Assembly (NCBI RefSeq): GCF_900078385.1
Contig: NZ_FLQR01000012.1
Location: 1 to 39,002, forward strand
Source of the DNA: an uncultured Microbacterium sp.
GTDB taxonomy: Bacteria; Actinomycetota; Actinomycetes; Actinomycetales; Microbacteriaceae
Reading direction: 5' to 3'
DNA length: 39,002 bases
The notes under the pieces are model-generated. The model did not search any database and had not been told where the DNA came from. It saw only the letters and a program-made list of their open reading frames with translations. Shown here one piece after another: positions 1-9,130 of the stretch. Every line of letters begins with the position of its first letter. The stretch's first letter is position 1. A program made the position numbers and the translations under genes.

Positions 1-44
1 GGAGCGCCGCCGCGGGCCGCACTGTGTGACAGTCGACGCCCGGC

Positions 45-665
45 TCAGCGCAGCGCGCCGCCCACGCGCTCGCGCACGGCGGCGGCGAGCTCCTCGACGG
101 GGCGTGACGCGTCGAGCACGAGGAACCGCTCCGGCTCGGATGCCGCGAGCTCGAGGAAGGCCGCACGCACGCGCTCGTGGAACTCGGCCTTCTCAGCCTC
201 GAGCCGGTCGAAGGGCTTGTCGTCGGCATCCAACCGGGCCCGCGCGGCGGCGGGATCGAGGTCGAGCAGCACGGTCACGTCCGGCAGCGCCCCGTCCGTC
301 GCCCACAGCGACAGGTTACGCACCTCGCCGGCATCCAGCACCCGGCCCGCGCCCTGGTAGGCGACCGAGGAGTCGAGGTACCGGTCCTGGATCACGACGT
401 CGCCGCGCTCCAGCGCCGGCCGTACGAGCGTCGCGACGTGGTGCGCACGGTCGGCCGCGTACAGGAGGGCCTCCGCGCGCGGCGCGATGTCGCCGCGGTG
501 GTGCAGCACGATGTCGCGGATGAGCACGCCGACCTCGGTGCCGCCGGGTTCGCGGGTGCGCACGACGGTGCGTCCCTGCTCGCGCAGCCACTGCTCGAGG
601 AGCGCGGCCTGGGTCGTCTTGCCCGACCCGTCACCGCCCTCGAACGTGATCCAGACGCCGGTCAC
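45..665 (-). CDS. tmk: Thymidylate kinase
   Basis: Thymidylate kinase of 206 aa phosphorylates dTMP to dTDP with ATP in the cytoplasm, the last dedicated step to dTTP. The P-loop GGDGSGKTT lies near residues 10-18. The dTMP-binding DRYLDSSVAYQG motif follows near the middle, and an Arg-rich LID segment comes after it. Length is normal for the family. The start is GTG at 665, sharing GTGA with the topA stop, so it is translationally coupled to topA. In many actinobacteria holB follows tmk. Only 44 bases remain here, and the possible GTG at 22-20 is too short to call. Confidence 0.97.
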   Translation of the reverse strand: MTGVWITFEGGDGSGKTTQAALLEQWLREQGRTVVRTREPGGTEVGVLIRDIVLHHRGDIAPRAEALLYAADRAHHVATLVRPALERGDVVIQDRYLDSSVAYQGAGRVLDAGEVRNLSLWATDGALPDVTVLLDLDPAAARARLDADDKPFDRLEAEKAEFHERVRAAFLELAASEPERFLVLDASRPVEELAAAVRERVGGALR

Positions 666-3325
666 TTCTTCGCGGCGGGCTTGCGGGCCGGCGCTTTGCG
701 GGTCGTCGTGCGCTTGGGCGCGGGGCCCTTGGCACGCTTGTCGGCGAGCATCTGCACGGCGATCTCGAACGTGATGTCGTCGGGCATCTGGCCGCGCGGG
801 ATCGTGACGTTCGTCGTCCCGTCGGTCACGTACGCGCCGAACCGGCCGTCCTTGATCTTGATCGGCTTGCCGCTGACCGGGTCGGCTTCGAACTCCTTGA
901 GGGCGCTCGACGCGGCACGGTTGCCGTACTTCGGCTGCTTGTAGATCTCGAGCGCCTGCTCCAGGGAGATCTCGAAGATGAGGTCTTCGCTGCCGATGTT
1001 GCGCGAGTCGGTCCCCTTCTTCAGGTACGGGCCGTACGGGCCGTTCTGCGCCGTGATGACGTCGCCGGTCTCCGGATCGGCGCCGACCGTGCGGGGCAGC
1101 GCGAACAGCTTCAGCGCGGTGTCGAGGTCGATGGTGTCAGGCGACATGCTCTTGAACAGCGACGCACGACGCGGCTTGGGTGCGACGTCCTTCTTCGCTC
1201 CGCGCTTCTTCGGCGCGTCCTCGGCAGGCGCCTCCGCTTCCGGGAGCACCTCCTCGAGGTAGGGGCCGTAGCGGCCGTCCTTCACGACGATGTCGCGGCC
1301 GGTGTCGGGGTTCTGCCCGAGCACGCGGTCGCCGGCGACGGGTGCGTCGATGAGCTCGCGCGCCTTCTCCGGGGTGAGCTCGTCGGGCGCGAGGTCTTCC
1401 GGCACGTTGACGCGGCGCGGGGTCTCCTCGTCGCCGGGAACCTCGAGGTACGGGCCGTACTTGCCGAACCGGAGGGTCGCCACGTCGCCGATGGGCGTCG
1501 AGTTGATCTCGCGGGCATCGATGTCACCGAGGTTGTCGACGATGTTGCGGAGGCCCCGGTGGTCGTCGGAGCCGAAGTAGAACTCGCGCAGCCACGCGGC
1601 GCGGTCCTGCTCGCCGCGGGCGATCGCATCCAAGTCGTCTTCCAGCGCGGCGGTGAAGTCGTAGTCGACCAGTTCGCTGAAGTGCTCCTCGAGCAGGCGG
1701 ATGACGCTGAACGCGAGCCAGCTCGGCACGAGCGCCTGGCCGCGCTTGCTCACATAGCCGCGGTCGAGGATGACGTCGATGATGCTCGCGAACGTCGACG
1801 GGCGGCCGATCCCCTTCTCCTCGAGCGCCTTGACGAGCGAGGCCTCGGTGTAACGGGGCTTCGGGCTCGTCGCGTGGCCCTTGGGCTCGATGTCGCGCAG
1901 ACGCAGCTCGTCGCCGACGGCGACGATCGGGAGGGACTGGTCCTCCGCCTTGTCGGCGTCGCCGCGCTTCTCGTCGCGCCCCTCTTCATACGCCTCGAGG
2001 AACCCCTTGAAGGTGTAGACGGTGCCGGATGCCGTGAAGGTCGCGACCTGTGCGCCGGCCTGGGCGTCCAGGGTCACGGTCGTGGTCTCGTACTTCGCGT
2101 CGGACATCTGGCTCGCGACCGTGCGCTTCCAGATGAGGTCGTAGAGCCGCAGCTCGTCGCGGTCGAGACCGGATGCCACGGACGCGGGCGTGCGGAAGCT
2201 CTCGCCCGAGGGGCGGATGGCCTCGTGCGCCTCCTGCGCGTTCTTGCTGTTGTTGCGGTAGCTGCGCGGGTTGGCCGGCACGGCTTTGTCGCCGTACAGC
2301 GCGACGGCCTGCTCGCGCGCCGCCGTGACGGCCTGCGCGGACAGCGCCGTCGAGTCGGTGCGCATATAGGTGATGTAGCCCTTTTCGTAGAGACGCTGCG
2401 CGACACCCATGGCGTGCTTGGCACTCATCGAGAGCTTGCGACCGGCCTCCTGCTGGAGGGTCGAGGTCGTGAACGGCGCCTTCGGGCTGCGGGATCCGGG
2501 CTTCGCCTCGACCGAGACGACGGTCGCGGTGCCGGCGGCTTCGAGGGCGGCGGCGAGGGCGCGCGCCTGCTCCTCGGTGACGACGACGACGGCCTTCTTG
2601 AGCTGACCGGCGTCGTCGAAGTCGGTGCCGCGGGCCAGCGGCGCGCCGTCGAGGCGCGCGAGGCGCGTCGAGAAGGACTCGGCGGCCTTCGCGGCGACGG
2701 CTTCGACGTCCCAGTACGACGCGGACACGAACGCCATGCGCTCACGCTCGCGGTCGACGACGAGGCGGGTCGCGGCGGACTGCACACGGCCGGCCGATGT
2801 CCCCTGGCCGACTTTGCGGCGGGTGACGTCGGAGACGTCCCAACCGTACAGGCGGTCGAGGATACGGCGGGTCTCCTGCGCGTCGACGAGTGCGAGGTCG
2901 AGCTCGCGGGTGTTGTCGACGGCGGCGCGGATGGCGTCCTTCGTGATCTCGTGGAAGACCATGCGCTTGACGGGGACCTTGGGCTTGAGCGCCTCGAGGA
3001 GGTGCCACGCGATGGCTTCGCCTTCGCGGTCTTCATCGGTGGCGAGCAGGAGTTCGTCGGCGGTCTTGAGGGCGCGCTTGAGCTCGGCGACCGTCTTCTT
3101 GCCGCGGTCGCTCTCCACATAGAGAGGGGTGAAGTCGTTCTCGATGTCGATCGAGTACTTGCCCACCGAGGTCTTCTTCAACTCGGCGGGGATGTCCTTC
3201 TTATTGGCCAGGTCACGGATGTGCCCGACCGAGCTGAGCACCTCGTACCCGTCGCCCAGGTATCCCTGGATCGACTTCATCTTCGTCGGGGACTCGACGA
3301 TGACGAGCTTCTTGCCGTCTGCCAC
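662..3325 (-). CDS. topA: DNA topoisomerase I
   Basis: Type IA topoisomerase (887 aa) that relaxes negative supercoils. The N-terminal TOPRIM domain starts at KLVIVESPTK. The catalytic tyrosine is Y320 in the ITYMRTDST motif. The C-terminus carries repeated topoisomerase I C-terminal modules, recognisable by recurrent RFGKYGPYL / DGRYGPYLE / NGPYGPYLK / DGRFGAYV motifs, and ends in a Lys/Arg/Pro tail instead of Cys4 zinc fingers, as is usual in actinobacteria. I chose the GTG at 3325 (protein begins VADGKKLV) over an upstream ATG at 3400 because an AAAGGA ribosome site lies just before it and the extra N-terminal residues do not resemble the family. It sits downstream of the Tad cluster and upstream of tmk. 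Confidence 0.97.
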   Translation of the reverse strand: MADGKKLVIVESPTKMKSIQGYLGDGYEVLSSVGHIRDLANKKDIPAELKKTSVGKYSIDIENDFTPLYVESDRGKKTVAELKRALKTADELLLATDEDREGEAIAWHLLEALKPKVPVKRMVFHEITKDAIRAAVDNTRELDLALVDAQETRRILDRLYGWDVSDVTRRKVGQGTSAGRVQSAATRLVVDRERERMAFVSASYWDVEAVAAKAAESFSTRLARLDGAPLARGTDFDDAGQLKKAVVVVTEEQARALAAALEAAGTATVVSVEAKPGSRSPKAPFTTSTLQQEAGRKLSMSAKHAMGVAQRLYEKGYITYMRTDSTALSAQAVTAAREQAVALYGDKAVPANPRSYRNNSKNAQEAHEAIRPSGESFRTPASVASGLDRDELRLYDLIWKRTVASQMSDAKYETTTVTLDAQAGAQVATFTASGTVYTFKGFLEAYEEGRDEKRGDADKAEDQSLPIVAVGDELRLRDIEPKGHATSPKPRYTEASLVKALEEKGIGRPSTFASIIDVILDRGYVSKRGQALVPSWLAFSVIRLLEEHFSELVDYDFTAALEDDLDAIARGEQDRAAWLREFYFGSDDHRGLRNIVDNLGDIDAREINSTPIGDVATLRFGKYGPYLEVPGDEETPRRVNVPEDLAPDELTPEKARELIDAPVAGDRVLGQNPDTGRDIVVKDGRYGPYLEEVLPEAEAPAEDAPKKRGAKKDVAPKPRRASLFKSMSPDTIDLDTALKLFALPRTVGADPETGDVITAQNGPYGPYLKKGTDSRNIGSEDLIFEISLEQALEIYKQPKYGNRAASSALKEFEADPVSGKPIKIKDGRFGAYVTDGTTNVTIPRGQMPDDITFEIAVQMLADKRAKGPAPKRTTTRKAPARKPAAKK

Positions 3326-3348
3326 GGGGCGTCCTTTCTCCGAAGCAC

Positions 3349-3354
3349 ACCATA
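3349..3354 (-). promoter_or_regulatory. Candidate topA -10 box
   Basis: TATGGT on the minus strand, placing a start near 3342 and a leader of about 17 nt that contains the AAAGGA ribosome site of topA. No good -35 is visible. It would give topA its own transcription in addition to read-through from the Tad genes. Confidence 0.4.
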
Positions 3355-3400
3355 CACACCGCGGGAGCAGGAGAATCCTGGGAGCGTCGCCGCTGTGCAC

Positions 3401-3718
3401 TCACGGCGGCGGCCCCGCCCGTGCGCGGGCGCGCGCCGTGAAGACCCCCACCGGGGCGGATACCTCGACCGTCGCGATGAGCCCGTCGACCCTGCAGTCC
3501 TCCAGCGCAGCGCCGTGCCGGGCGGCGATCTCGGCGGCGCGTTCGCAGGGCACGCCCACGACCGCACCGGATGCCGCATCGGCTGCGGCGAGCGCGGATG
3601 CGTCCGCGGCGGAGGCCGCCCGGATGCTGCGGCTCGCGGCGACGCCGATGCCGGCGCAGCCCATCGCAAGGGTCGCCGTGACGGCGAGCGCGCCGACCGC
3701 AAGGCTCAGTCCGCTCAC
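3401..3718 (-). CDS. Small TadE-like membrane protein (Rv3654c-type)
   Basis: Short protein (105 aa from GTG at 3718; a TTG at 3727 would give 108 aa). One N-terminal hydrophobic helix (LSLAVGALAVTATLAMGCAG) is followed by an Ala-rich helix with the AADASALAAADAA pattern typical of the Rv3654c-type TadE-like proteins that close actinobacterial Tad loci. Two cysteines lie in the C-terminal part. Role: presumed pseudopilin or assembly factor of the Tad/Flp apparatus. The strong ribosome site (AAAGGAGGG, 3755-3763) does not serve this frame directly. It precedes an ATG at 3744 that opens a nine-codon frame, whose TGA overlaps the GTG at 3718. This is either coupling through a short leader frame or a frameshifted true N-terminus. 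Function is inferred from position. Confidence 0.75.
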   Translation of the reverse strand: MSGLSLAVGALAVTATLAMGCAGIGVAASRSIRAASAADASALAAADAASGAVVGVPCERAAEIAARHGAALEDCRVDGLIATVEVSAPVGVFTARARARAGPPP

Positions 3719-3788
3719 AGACCACAACCCATCCGGGATGCCATGACGAGGTCGCCCTCCTTTCTCTGCGGCCCCTGCTCCGGTGGTG

Positions 3789-4121
3789 TCATCTGCCGCC
3801 GCTCAACGCGCAGGATGACGCCCGGAGCGGCGGGAGGGGCAGCGGCACGGCGGACGGCGCGCTGGCGGTGGCGCACACCATATCCCCGTCCTGTCCGAGG
3901 CTGATCGTTCCGCCGAGCGCGGCGGCCACGGCTTGCACGCGGGCGTCGCTCTCCCCCCGCGCGGCGAGCCGCGCCGCCTGCGCGACGGCCTGCTCGAGGC
4001 GGACCTGGCGTGCCGCGCCGGTGAGCGTCGCGGCGGTGAGGAGCACGACCAGCACGACGGCGGGGACGACCACGGCGAACTCCGCCGTCACCGATCCCCG
4101 GTCGCCGTGGCGGATGATCAT
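3789..4121 (-). CDS. TadE-like pseudopilin
   Basis: TadE-family protein of 110 aa. The N-terminus has a short basic leader, then GSVTAEFAVVVPAVVLVVLL: a Gly followed by a segment with Glu at +5 and a hydrophobic helix, the hallmark of class III prepilin-type signals. A helical stretch (RLEQAVAQAARLAARGE) and a Pro/Ser-rich tail with two cysteines follow. It is expected to be processed by a prepilin peptidase (none lies in this window) and to act in the cytoplasmic-membrane pseudopilus. The ATG at 4121 overlaps the stop of the Flp-like gene (ATGA), which fixes the start. Longer in-frame extensions upstream run through the repeat region and are not protein-like. Confidence 0.85.
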   Translation of the reverse strand: MIIRHGDRGSVTAEFAVVVPAVVLVVLLTAATLTGAARQVRLEQAVAQAARLAARGESDARVQAVAAALGGTISLGQDGDMVCATASAPSAVPLPLPPLRASSCALSGGR

Positions 4122-4354
4122 GCGACCGTGAGCGCGCGGCGGACGAGATCGGTCAGGATGCCGCGCACTTCGTCGCTGCGCATGATGATCACGAGGAGGC
4201 CGGCGAAGGCGACGGCGGCCATCGTGGCGATCGCGTACTCGGCGGTCGCGGCTCCCGTCTCGTCGTCGAACAGCGCCGCGGCGCGGCGCGCCGTGAGTCG
4301 GGGCAGAGGGTGCAGGGCGGCGACGCCGTCGCGGCGGGTGGTGAATCTGGTCAT
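4118..4354 (-). CDS. Flp-like pilin, DUF4244 family
   Basis: Small protein (78 aa) of the DUF4244 family, the Flp-pilin equivalent of actinobacterial Tad loci. A basic leader of about 30 residues is followed by ETGAATAEYAIATMAAVAF: cleavage after Gly would leave Glu at +5 and Tyr at +6, the Flp signature. A single hydrophobic helix and a short basic end (LTDLVRRALTVA) complete it. The start ATG at 4354 has a clear GAAGGAG ribosome site. Being the presumed structural subunit, it probably needs more translation than its neighbours, and it is separated from the upstream tadBC-like gene by a repeat-filled gap rather than by an overlap. Confidence 0.85.
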   Translation of the reverse strand: MTRFTTRRDGVAALHPLPRLTARRAAALFDDETGAATAEYAIATMAAVAFAGLLVIIMRSDEVRGILTDLVRRALTVA

Positions 4355-4381
4355 GGGTGGCTCCTTCGAGTGCGGGTGGGT

Positions 4382-4530
4382 GGGCACGGTTCAGAAGTGG
4401 GCACGGTCTCGGTGGGCACGGTCTCGGTGGGCACGGTTCGGGTGGGCACGGTTCTGGAGTGGGCACGGTTCTGGATTGGGCACGGTTGAGGGCGTCATGG
4501 TTCTGGATTGGGCACGGTTGAGGGCGTCAT
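4382..4530. repeat. GGGCACGGT tandem repeat array
   Basis: Eight copies of GGGCACGGT start at 4382, 4399, 4414, 4429, 4444, 4461, 4478 and 4510. The first six intervals are 15-17 bp. The last two copies sit in a 32-bp unit present nearly twice (4478-4509 and from 4510). The array lies inside the Tad transcription unit between the TadBC-like stop (4534) and the Flp-like start (4354), so the transcript would carry repeated ACCGUGCCC. Frames through it give Arg/Ala/His- or Trp/Ala/Arg-rich repeats that resemble no protein. Confidence 0.9.
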
Positions 4531-4533
4531 GGT

Positions 4534-5502
4534 TCAGAGGGTCAGCGGCGTGGCGCTCAGGACCGAGAGCAGCATCGGCGCGACGCCGAGAAGGAGGAAA
4601 GCGGGGAGCGTGCAGACGCCGAGCGGCAGCAGGAGGCGGCTCCCCAGCCGGGCGGCGCGCAGGCGACCGTCGGTGCGGACGCGGTGCCGCTCGGCGGCGG
4701 CCGCCGCGCGGAGCAGTTCGACGGCGGGCGCGCCGGCGCTCTGCGAGAGCGCGAGGACCAGGGACGTGGCGGCGGTCGGACCGCCGCCGCCGGACTCCTC
4801 GACGACCCGGAGCGCGCGGTCGATCGACACGCCGCCGAAGAGCGCGATCGCGACGACTTCGGCATCCAGCCCCGCGATCGACGGATCGGGCTGTGCCCGC
4901 GCGACGAGGCGCGACGACCAGCGATGCGCGACGACCATGAGCGTCACGCCGAGGGCCAGGCAGGCGATGCCGATCGGGTTGGTCGCGATGGCGACGACGT
5001 CGAATCCGAGCAGGAAGGCCATCCCGACGGCGACCAGCGGGAGCCAGGCGATGAGCCGGGCGGTCGCCGCCGGCTCGGCGAGCGCGACCGCGACGTCGTC
5101 GCGGGAGTCCTGCGCCTCGCGGAGCGCGTCGGCGAGACCCCGGAGGCTCTGCGCCAGGGGCGCGCCGACGGTCAGCGCCACCTGCCACGCGACGGCCACC
5201 TGTCGCCACGCTCCGCCCAGGGCGGCGACGGCGTCGGCGGGTGCCGTCCCGCGCTCGCCGGCCGCGCAGACGCGCCGCGCCCCGTCGTCTCCCGTGTCGG
5301 CGAGGTGCTCCCATGCCCGCGCGGGCGCGACGCCTGCCTGCAGGAGCACCGCGAGTCGGTGCATCGTCTCCGCCACCGCCGCGACGCCGTCCCCCGCAGC
5401 GTCCGTCCGAGCTCCCCGCCCGCCACGCCGGCGCACCCCGTCGGCCGGCTCGCCGCCGCCCGGCGCCGTCCGCGCCGGCCGTCTCCGCACCACGGCCGTC
5501 AC
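4534..5502 (-). CDS. Tad secretion membrane protein with TadB- and TadC-like modules
   Basis: Type II secretion system F-family membrane platform protein of 322 aa. It appears to hold two F-modules in one chain. The first is near residues 45-165 (LAVLLQAGVAPARAWEHL, then TVGAPLAQSLRGLADALRE), followed by two membrane segments around LIAWLPLVAVGMAFLLGF and GIACLALGVTLMVVA. The second is near residues 215-320 (VVAIALFGGVSIDRALRVV, SQSAGAPAVELL) and ends in a hydrophobic hairpin. In Mycobacterium the corresponding TadB- and TadC-like proteins are separate genes. It would be the inner-membrane scaffold on which the TadA ATPase acts. The start is GTG at 5502, overlapping the tadA stop by 4 bp. The N-terminal 35 residues are Arg/Gly-rich and probably disordered. 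Confidence 0.85.
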   Translation of the reverse strand: MTAVVRRRPARTAPGGGEPADGVRRRGGRGARTDAAGDGVAAVAETMHRLAVLLQAGVAPARAWEHLADTGDDGARRVCAAGERGTAPADAVAALGGAWRQVAVAWQVALTVGAPLAQSLRGLADALREAQDSRDDVAVALAEPAATARLIAWLPLVAVGMAFLLGFDVVAIATNPIGIACLALGVTLMVVAHRWSSRLVARAQPDPSIAGLDAEVVAIALFGGVSIDRALRVVEESGGGGPTAATSLVLALSQSAGAPAVELLRAAAAAERHRVRTDGRLRAARLGSRLLLPLGVCTLPAFLLLGVAPMLLSVLSATPLTL

Positions 5503-6590
5503 GGGTCCGCCTCGATGATCTCCAATCGTCCGCCGGGCGCAACCGGCCGGGCGATACCGGTCACGCGACGGACGCCATCGGCCGCTCGCTCGACGTGGAC
5601 GACGGCGCCGATCGCGCTGACGACCTGGCGCGCGACGGCGTGGTCGTCCATTCCGGCGAGCGACCCGAGTGCTTCGAGCCGAGCGGGCACGTCCCGCAGC
5701 GCGCCGGCGTGAACCGTCCCGGCGCCGCCGTCATGACCGGTGTTGAGCGCGGTCAGAAGCTCCCGCACCTCCTCACCGCGGCACTCCCCCACGACGAGCC
5801 GATCGGGGCGCATCCGCAGCGCCTCGCGCACGAGACGGCTGAGCGGCACGCCCCCGGCGCCTTCCAGATTCGCCTGCCGCGCCTCGAGTCGCACGTGATG
5901 GGGGTGCGCGATCCGCAGCTCCGCGACGTCCTCGATGGTCACGATCCGCTCCTGGTGCGGCACGAGCCCGAGGAGGCAGGCGAGCAGCGTCGTCTTCCCC
6001 GCCCCCGTCGCACCGGTGACGAGGACGTTGGCGCGCCCGGAGACGAGCGCTTCGAGACGCGCGCCCGTCGCGGCGTCGAACATCCCCGCTCGCCCGAGAT
6101 CGTCGAGCCGCGGGGAGCCGGTCGCCGGGAGCCGGATGGAGATCGCGGTGCCCTGACACGACACCGGCGGCAGCACGGCGTGCACACGGGCGCCATGCTC
6201 CCAGCGCACGTCGACGCAGGGCGACGCGTCGTCGAGGTGACGACCGCCGAGGCCGATGAGCGAGACGGCGAGCGCGCGGACCTCGGCATCGGCGGCGCGC
6301 CATCCCCCGATGCGCTCGGCGCCCGCGCCGCGGTCGACGAACAGGCCGTCGGATCCGTTGATGAAGACGTCCGTCACGTCGGGATCCGTGAGGTAGGGCA
6401 GCAGCGGAGCCAACGCGGGGTGATCGGGCACGCGCCGCGGCTCTTCGCGCACCGGCGCCGCGCCGCCGCGCACTCTCATGCCGCCCCCGCCCCCGCCGCC
6501 TCCGACGTCGGCAGGCGCGCGAGAACCGTCCCGCCCAGGCCCCGCCGCGCGTGCCACAGCGCGGGGACGGACCACGAACAGCTCGGACAT
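5499..6590 (-). CDS. TadA/CpaF-type secretion ATPase
   Basis: Hexameric secretion ATPase (363 aa) powering Tad/Flp pilus assembly at the cytoplasmic face. Walker A is GATGAGKTT near residue 195. An Asp-box-like IVTIEDVAEL follows, then the Walker B region RPDRLVVGECRGEE and the His box with GHDGGAGTVHAG. The N-terminal domain contains DVTDVFINGSDGLFVDRG, typical of CpaF. The first 37 residues are low-complexity and end in eight consecutive glycines. A second Met at 6479 could be a start, but the ATG at 6590 has a TAGCGT box exactly 6 nt upstream, supporting a leaderless start there. No CpaE/TadZ-like gene precedes it, unlike in Mycobacterium. It is the first gene of the cluster. Confidence 0.93.
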   Translation of the reverse strand: MSELFVVRPRAVARAAGPGRDGSRAPADVGGGGGGGGMRVRGGAAPVREEPRRVPDHPALAPLLPYLTDPDVTDVFINGSDGLFVDRGAGAERIGGWRAADAEVRALAVSLIGLGGRHLDDASPCVDVRWEHGARVHAVLPPVSCQGTAISIRLPATGSPRLDDLGRAGMFDAATGARLEALVSGRANVLVTGATGAGKTTLLACLLGLVPHQERIVTIEDVAELRIAHPHHVRLEARQANLEGAGGVPLSRLVREALRMRPDRLVVGECRGEEVRELLTALNTGHDGGAGTVHAGALRDVPARLEALGSLAGMDDHAVARQVVSAIGAVVHVERAADGVRRVTGIARPVAPGGRLEIIEADP

Positions 6591-6596
6591 GCCCCG

Positions 6597-6602
6597 ACGC
6601 TA
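6597..6602 (-). promoter_or_regulatory. -10 box of the Tad operon (leaderless)
   Basis: TAGCGT on the minus strand, 6 nt before the ATG at 6590, with no ribosome site between them. Transcription would begin at or next to the start codon. Confidence 0.55.
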
Positions 6603-6757
6603 GGCCGGCGGCATCCACCGCACGCCAGGTCAGAGGCAACCCGTGGACAGCCACCCGGCAACCCGTCCTGGGGAGGAGCCGCACATCCGGCACCGACCCC
6701 GCCGGGCGACGACCGTCCACGGCGGAAATCCCCGGAAACCCGCCGGAAAAGAGAGAG

Positions 6758-6791
6758 GGCGGCATCCCATTGGGGGGAATGGGATGCCGCC
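6758..6791. promoter_or_regulatory. 14-bp perfect hairpin upstream of the Tad operon
   Basis: GGCGGCATCCCATT (6758-6771), a loop of six G, and its exact complement (6778-6791). Read on the minus strand the stem is followed by CTCTCTCTTTTCC, a moderately U-rich tract, so it resembles an intrinsic terminator or attenuator placed about 155 bp before the tadA start. Read on the plus strand it has no U-tract. No minus-strand gene ends just upstream, so it is not an ordinary gene-end terminator. Confidence 0.7.
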
Positions 6792-6887
6792 ACATGCGAG
6801 CGCCCGTTATGGGGGTATCGGGACGCCGCATCGCCAGAATCAATGTTCGGCCGACCCGAGCTTACGCAACGAACCTGAGAGGACAAA

Positions 6888-6916
6888 TTCGCACCGCCGT
6901 CGGCAACCGATATATC
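6888..6916 (+). promoter_or_regulatory. Candidate acs promoter
   Basis: TTCGCA (6888-6893), a 17-bp spacer and TATATC (6911-6916), in the most AT-rich part of the 497-bp gap between tadA and acs. It would give an acs leader of about 165 nt carrying the direct repeats and the second hairpin. Sequence match only. Confidence 0.35.
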
Positions 6917-6935
6917 TCTCCGCCCCCCCGGCATC

Positions 6936-6977
6936 TCGACCACCCGGCCACCCGGCCACTCGACCACCCGGCCACCC
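6936..6977. repeat. 18-bp direct repeats upstream of acs
   Basis: TCGACCACCCGGCCACCC occurs at 6936-6953 and again at 6960-6977, with a further partial CCGGCCAC between them. The second copy runs into the left arm of the neighbouring hairpin. It could be a paired protein-binding site or a small minisatellite. Confidence 0.75.
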
Positions 6978-6998
6978 ACTATCGGCGGTAGTGGGTGG
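6972..6998. promoter_or_regulatory. 10-bp hairpin in the acs leader region
   Basis: CCACCCACTA (6972-6981), loop TCGGCGG, TAGTGGGTGG (6989-6998): a perfect inverted repeat about 90 bp before the acs start. No U-tract follows, so an operator or leader structure is more likely than a terminator. Confidence 0.65.
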
Positions 6999-7087
6999 GA
7001 ACCGCCGCCGTTAGATTGTCCGGAATCGTCGCGGCACCCGTGCCGCCTCCCGCACAGCCGCGGACCGTCGCAAAGGAGCGCGCCAAG

Positions 7088-9058
<1,971 letters not shown>

Positions 9059-9080
9059 GCACGCGACCGCGTCACGAGAG

Positions 9081-9114
9081 AGGGCGCCCTCGAGCAGCTG
9101 CTCGGGGGCGCCCT
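9081..9114. terminator. Bidirectional terminator-like hairpin after acs
   Basis: A 17-bp near-perfect inverted repeat (9081-9097 with 9098-9114, one G-U pair) centred on CAG/CTG, with cores AGGGCGCCC and GGGCGCCCT. It sits between convergent acs and the RidA-like gene. The U-tract is absent on both sides, as often in high-GC actinobacteria. Confidence 0.75.
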
Positions 9115-9130
9115 TCGACGTATCGCGGGG

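Noticed and set aside
1..44. Start of holB after tmk (possible GTG at 22-20, minus strand)
   Set aside because: Only seven codons would be inside the window and no ribosome site is visible; gene order alone is not enough.
26..523. Plus-strand Arg/Pro-rich frame over tmk
   Set aside because: Opposite-strand shadow of tmk with no domain or ribosome site.
4382..4530. CRISPR array
   Set aside because: Repeats are only 9 conserved bases with 6-8-base intervals, there are no unique spacers of 25-40 bp, and no cas genes are nearby.
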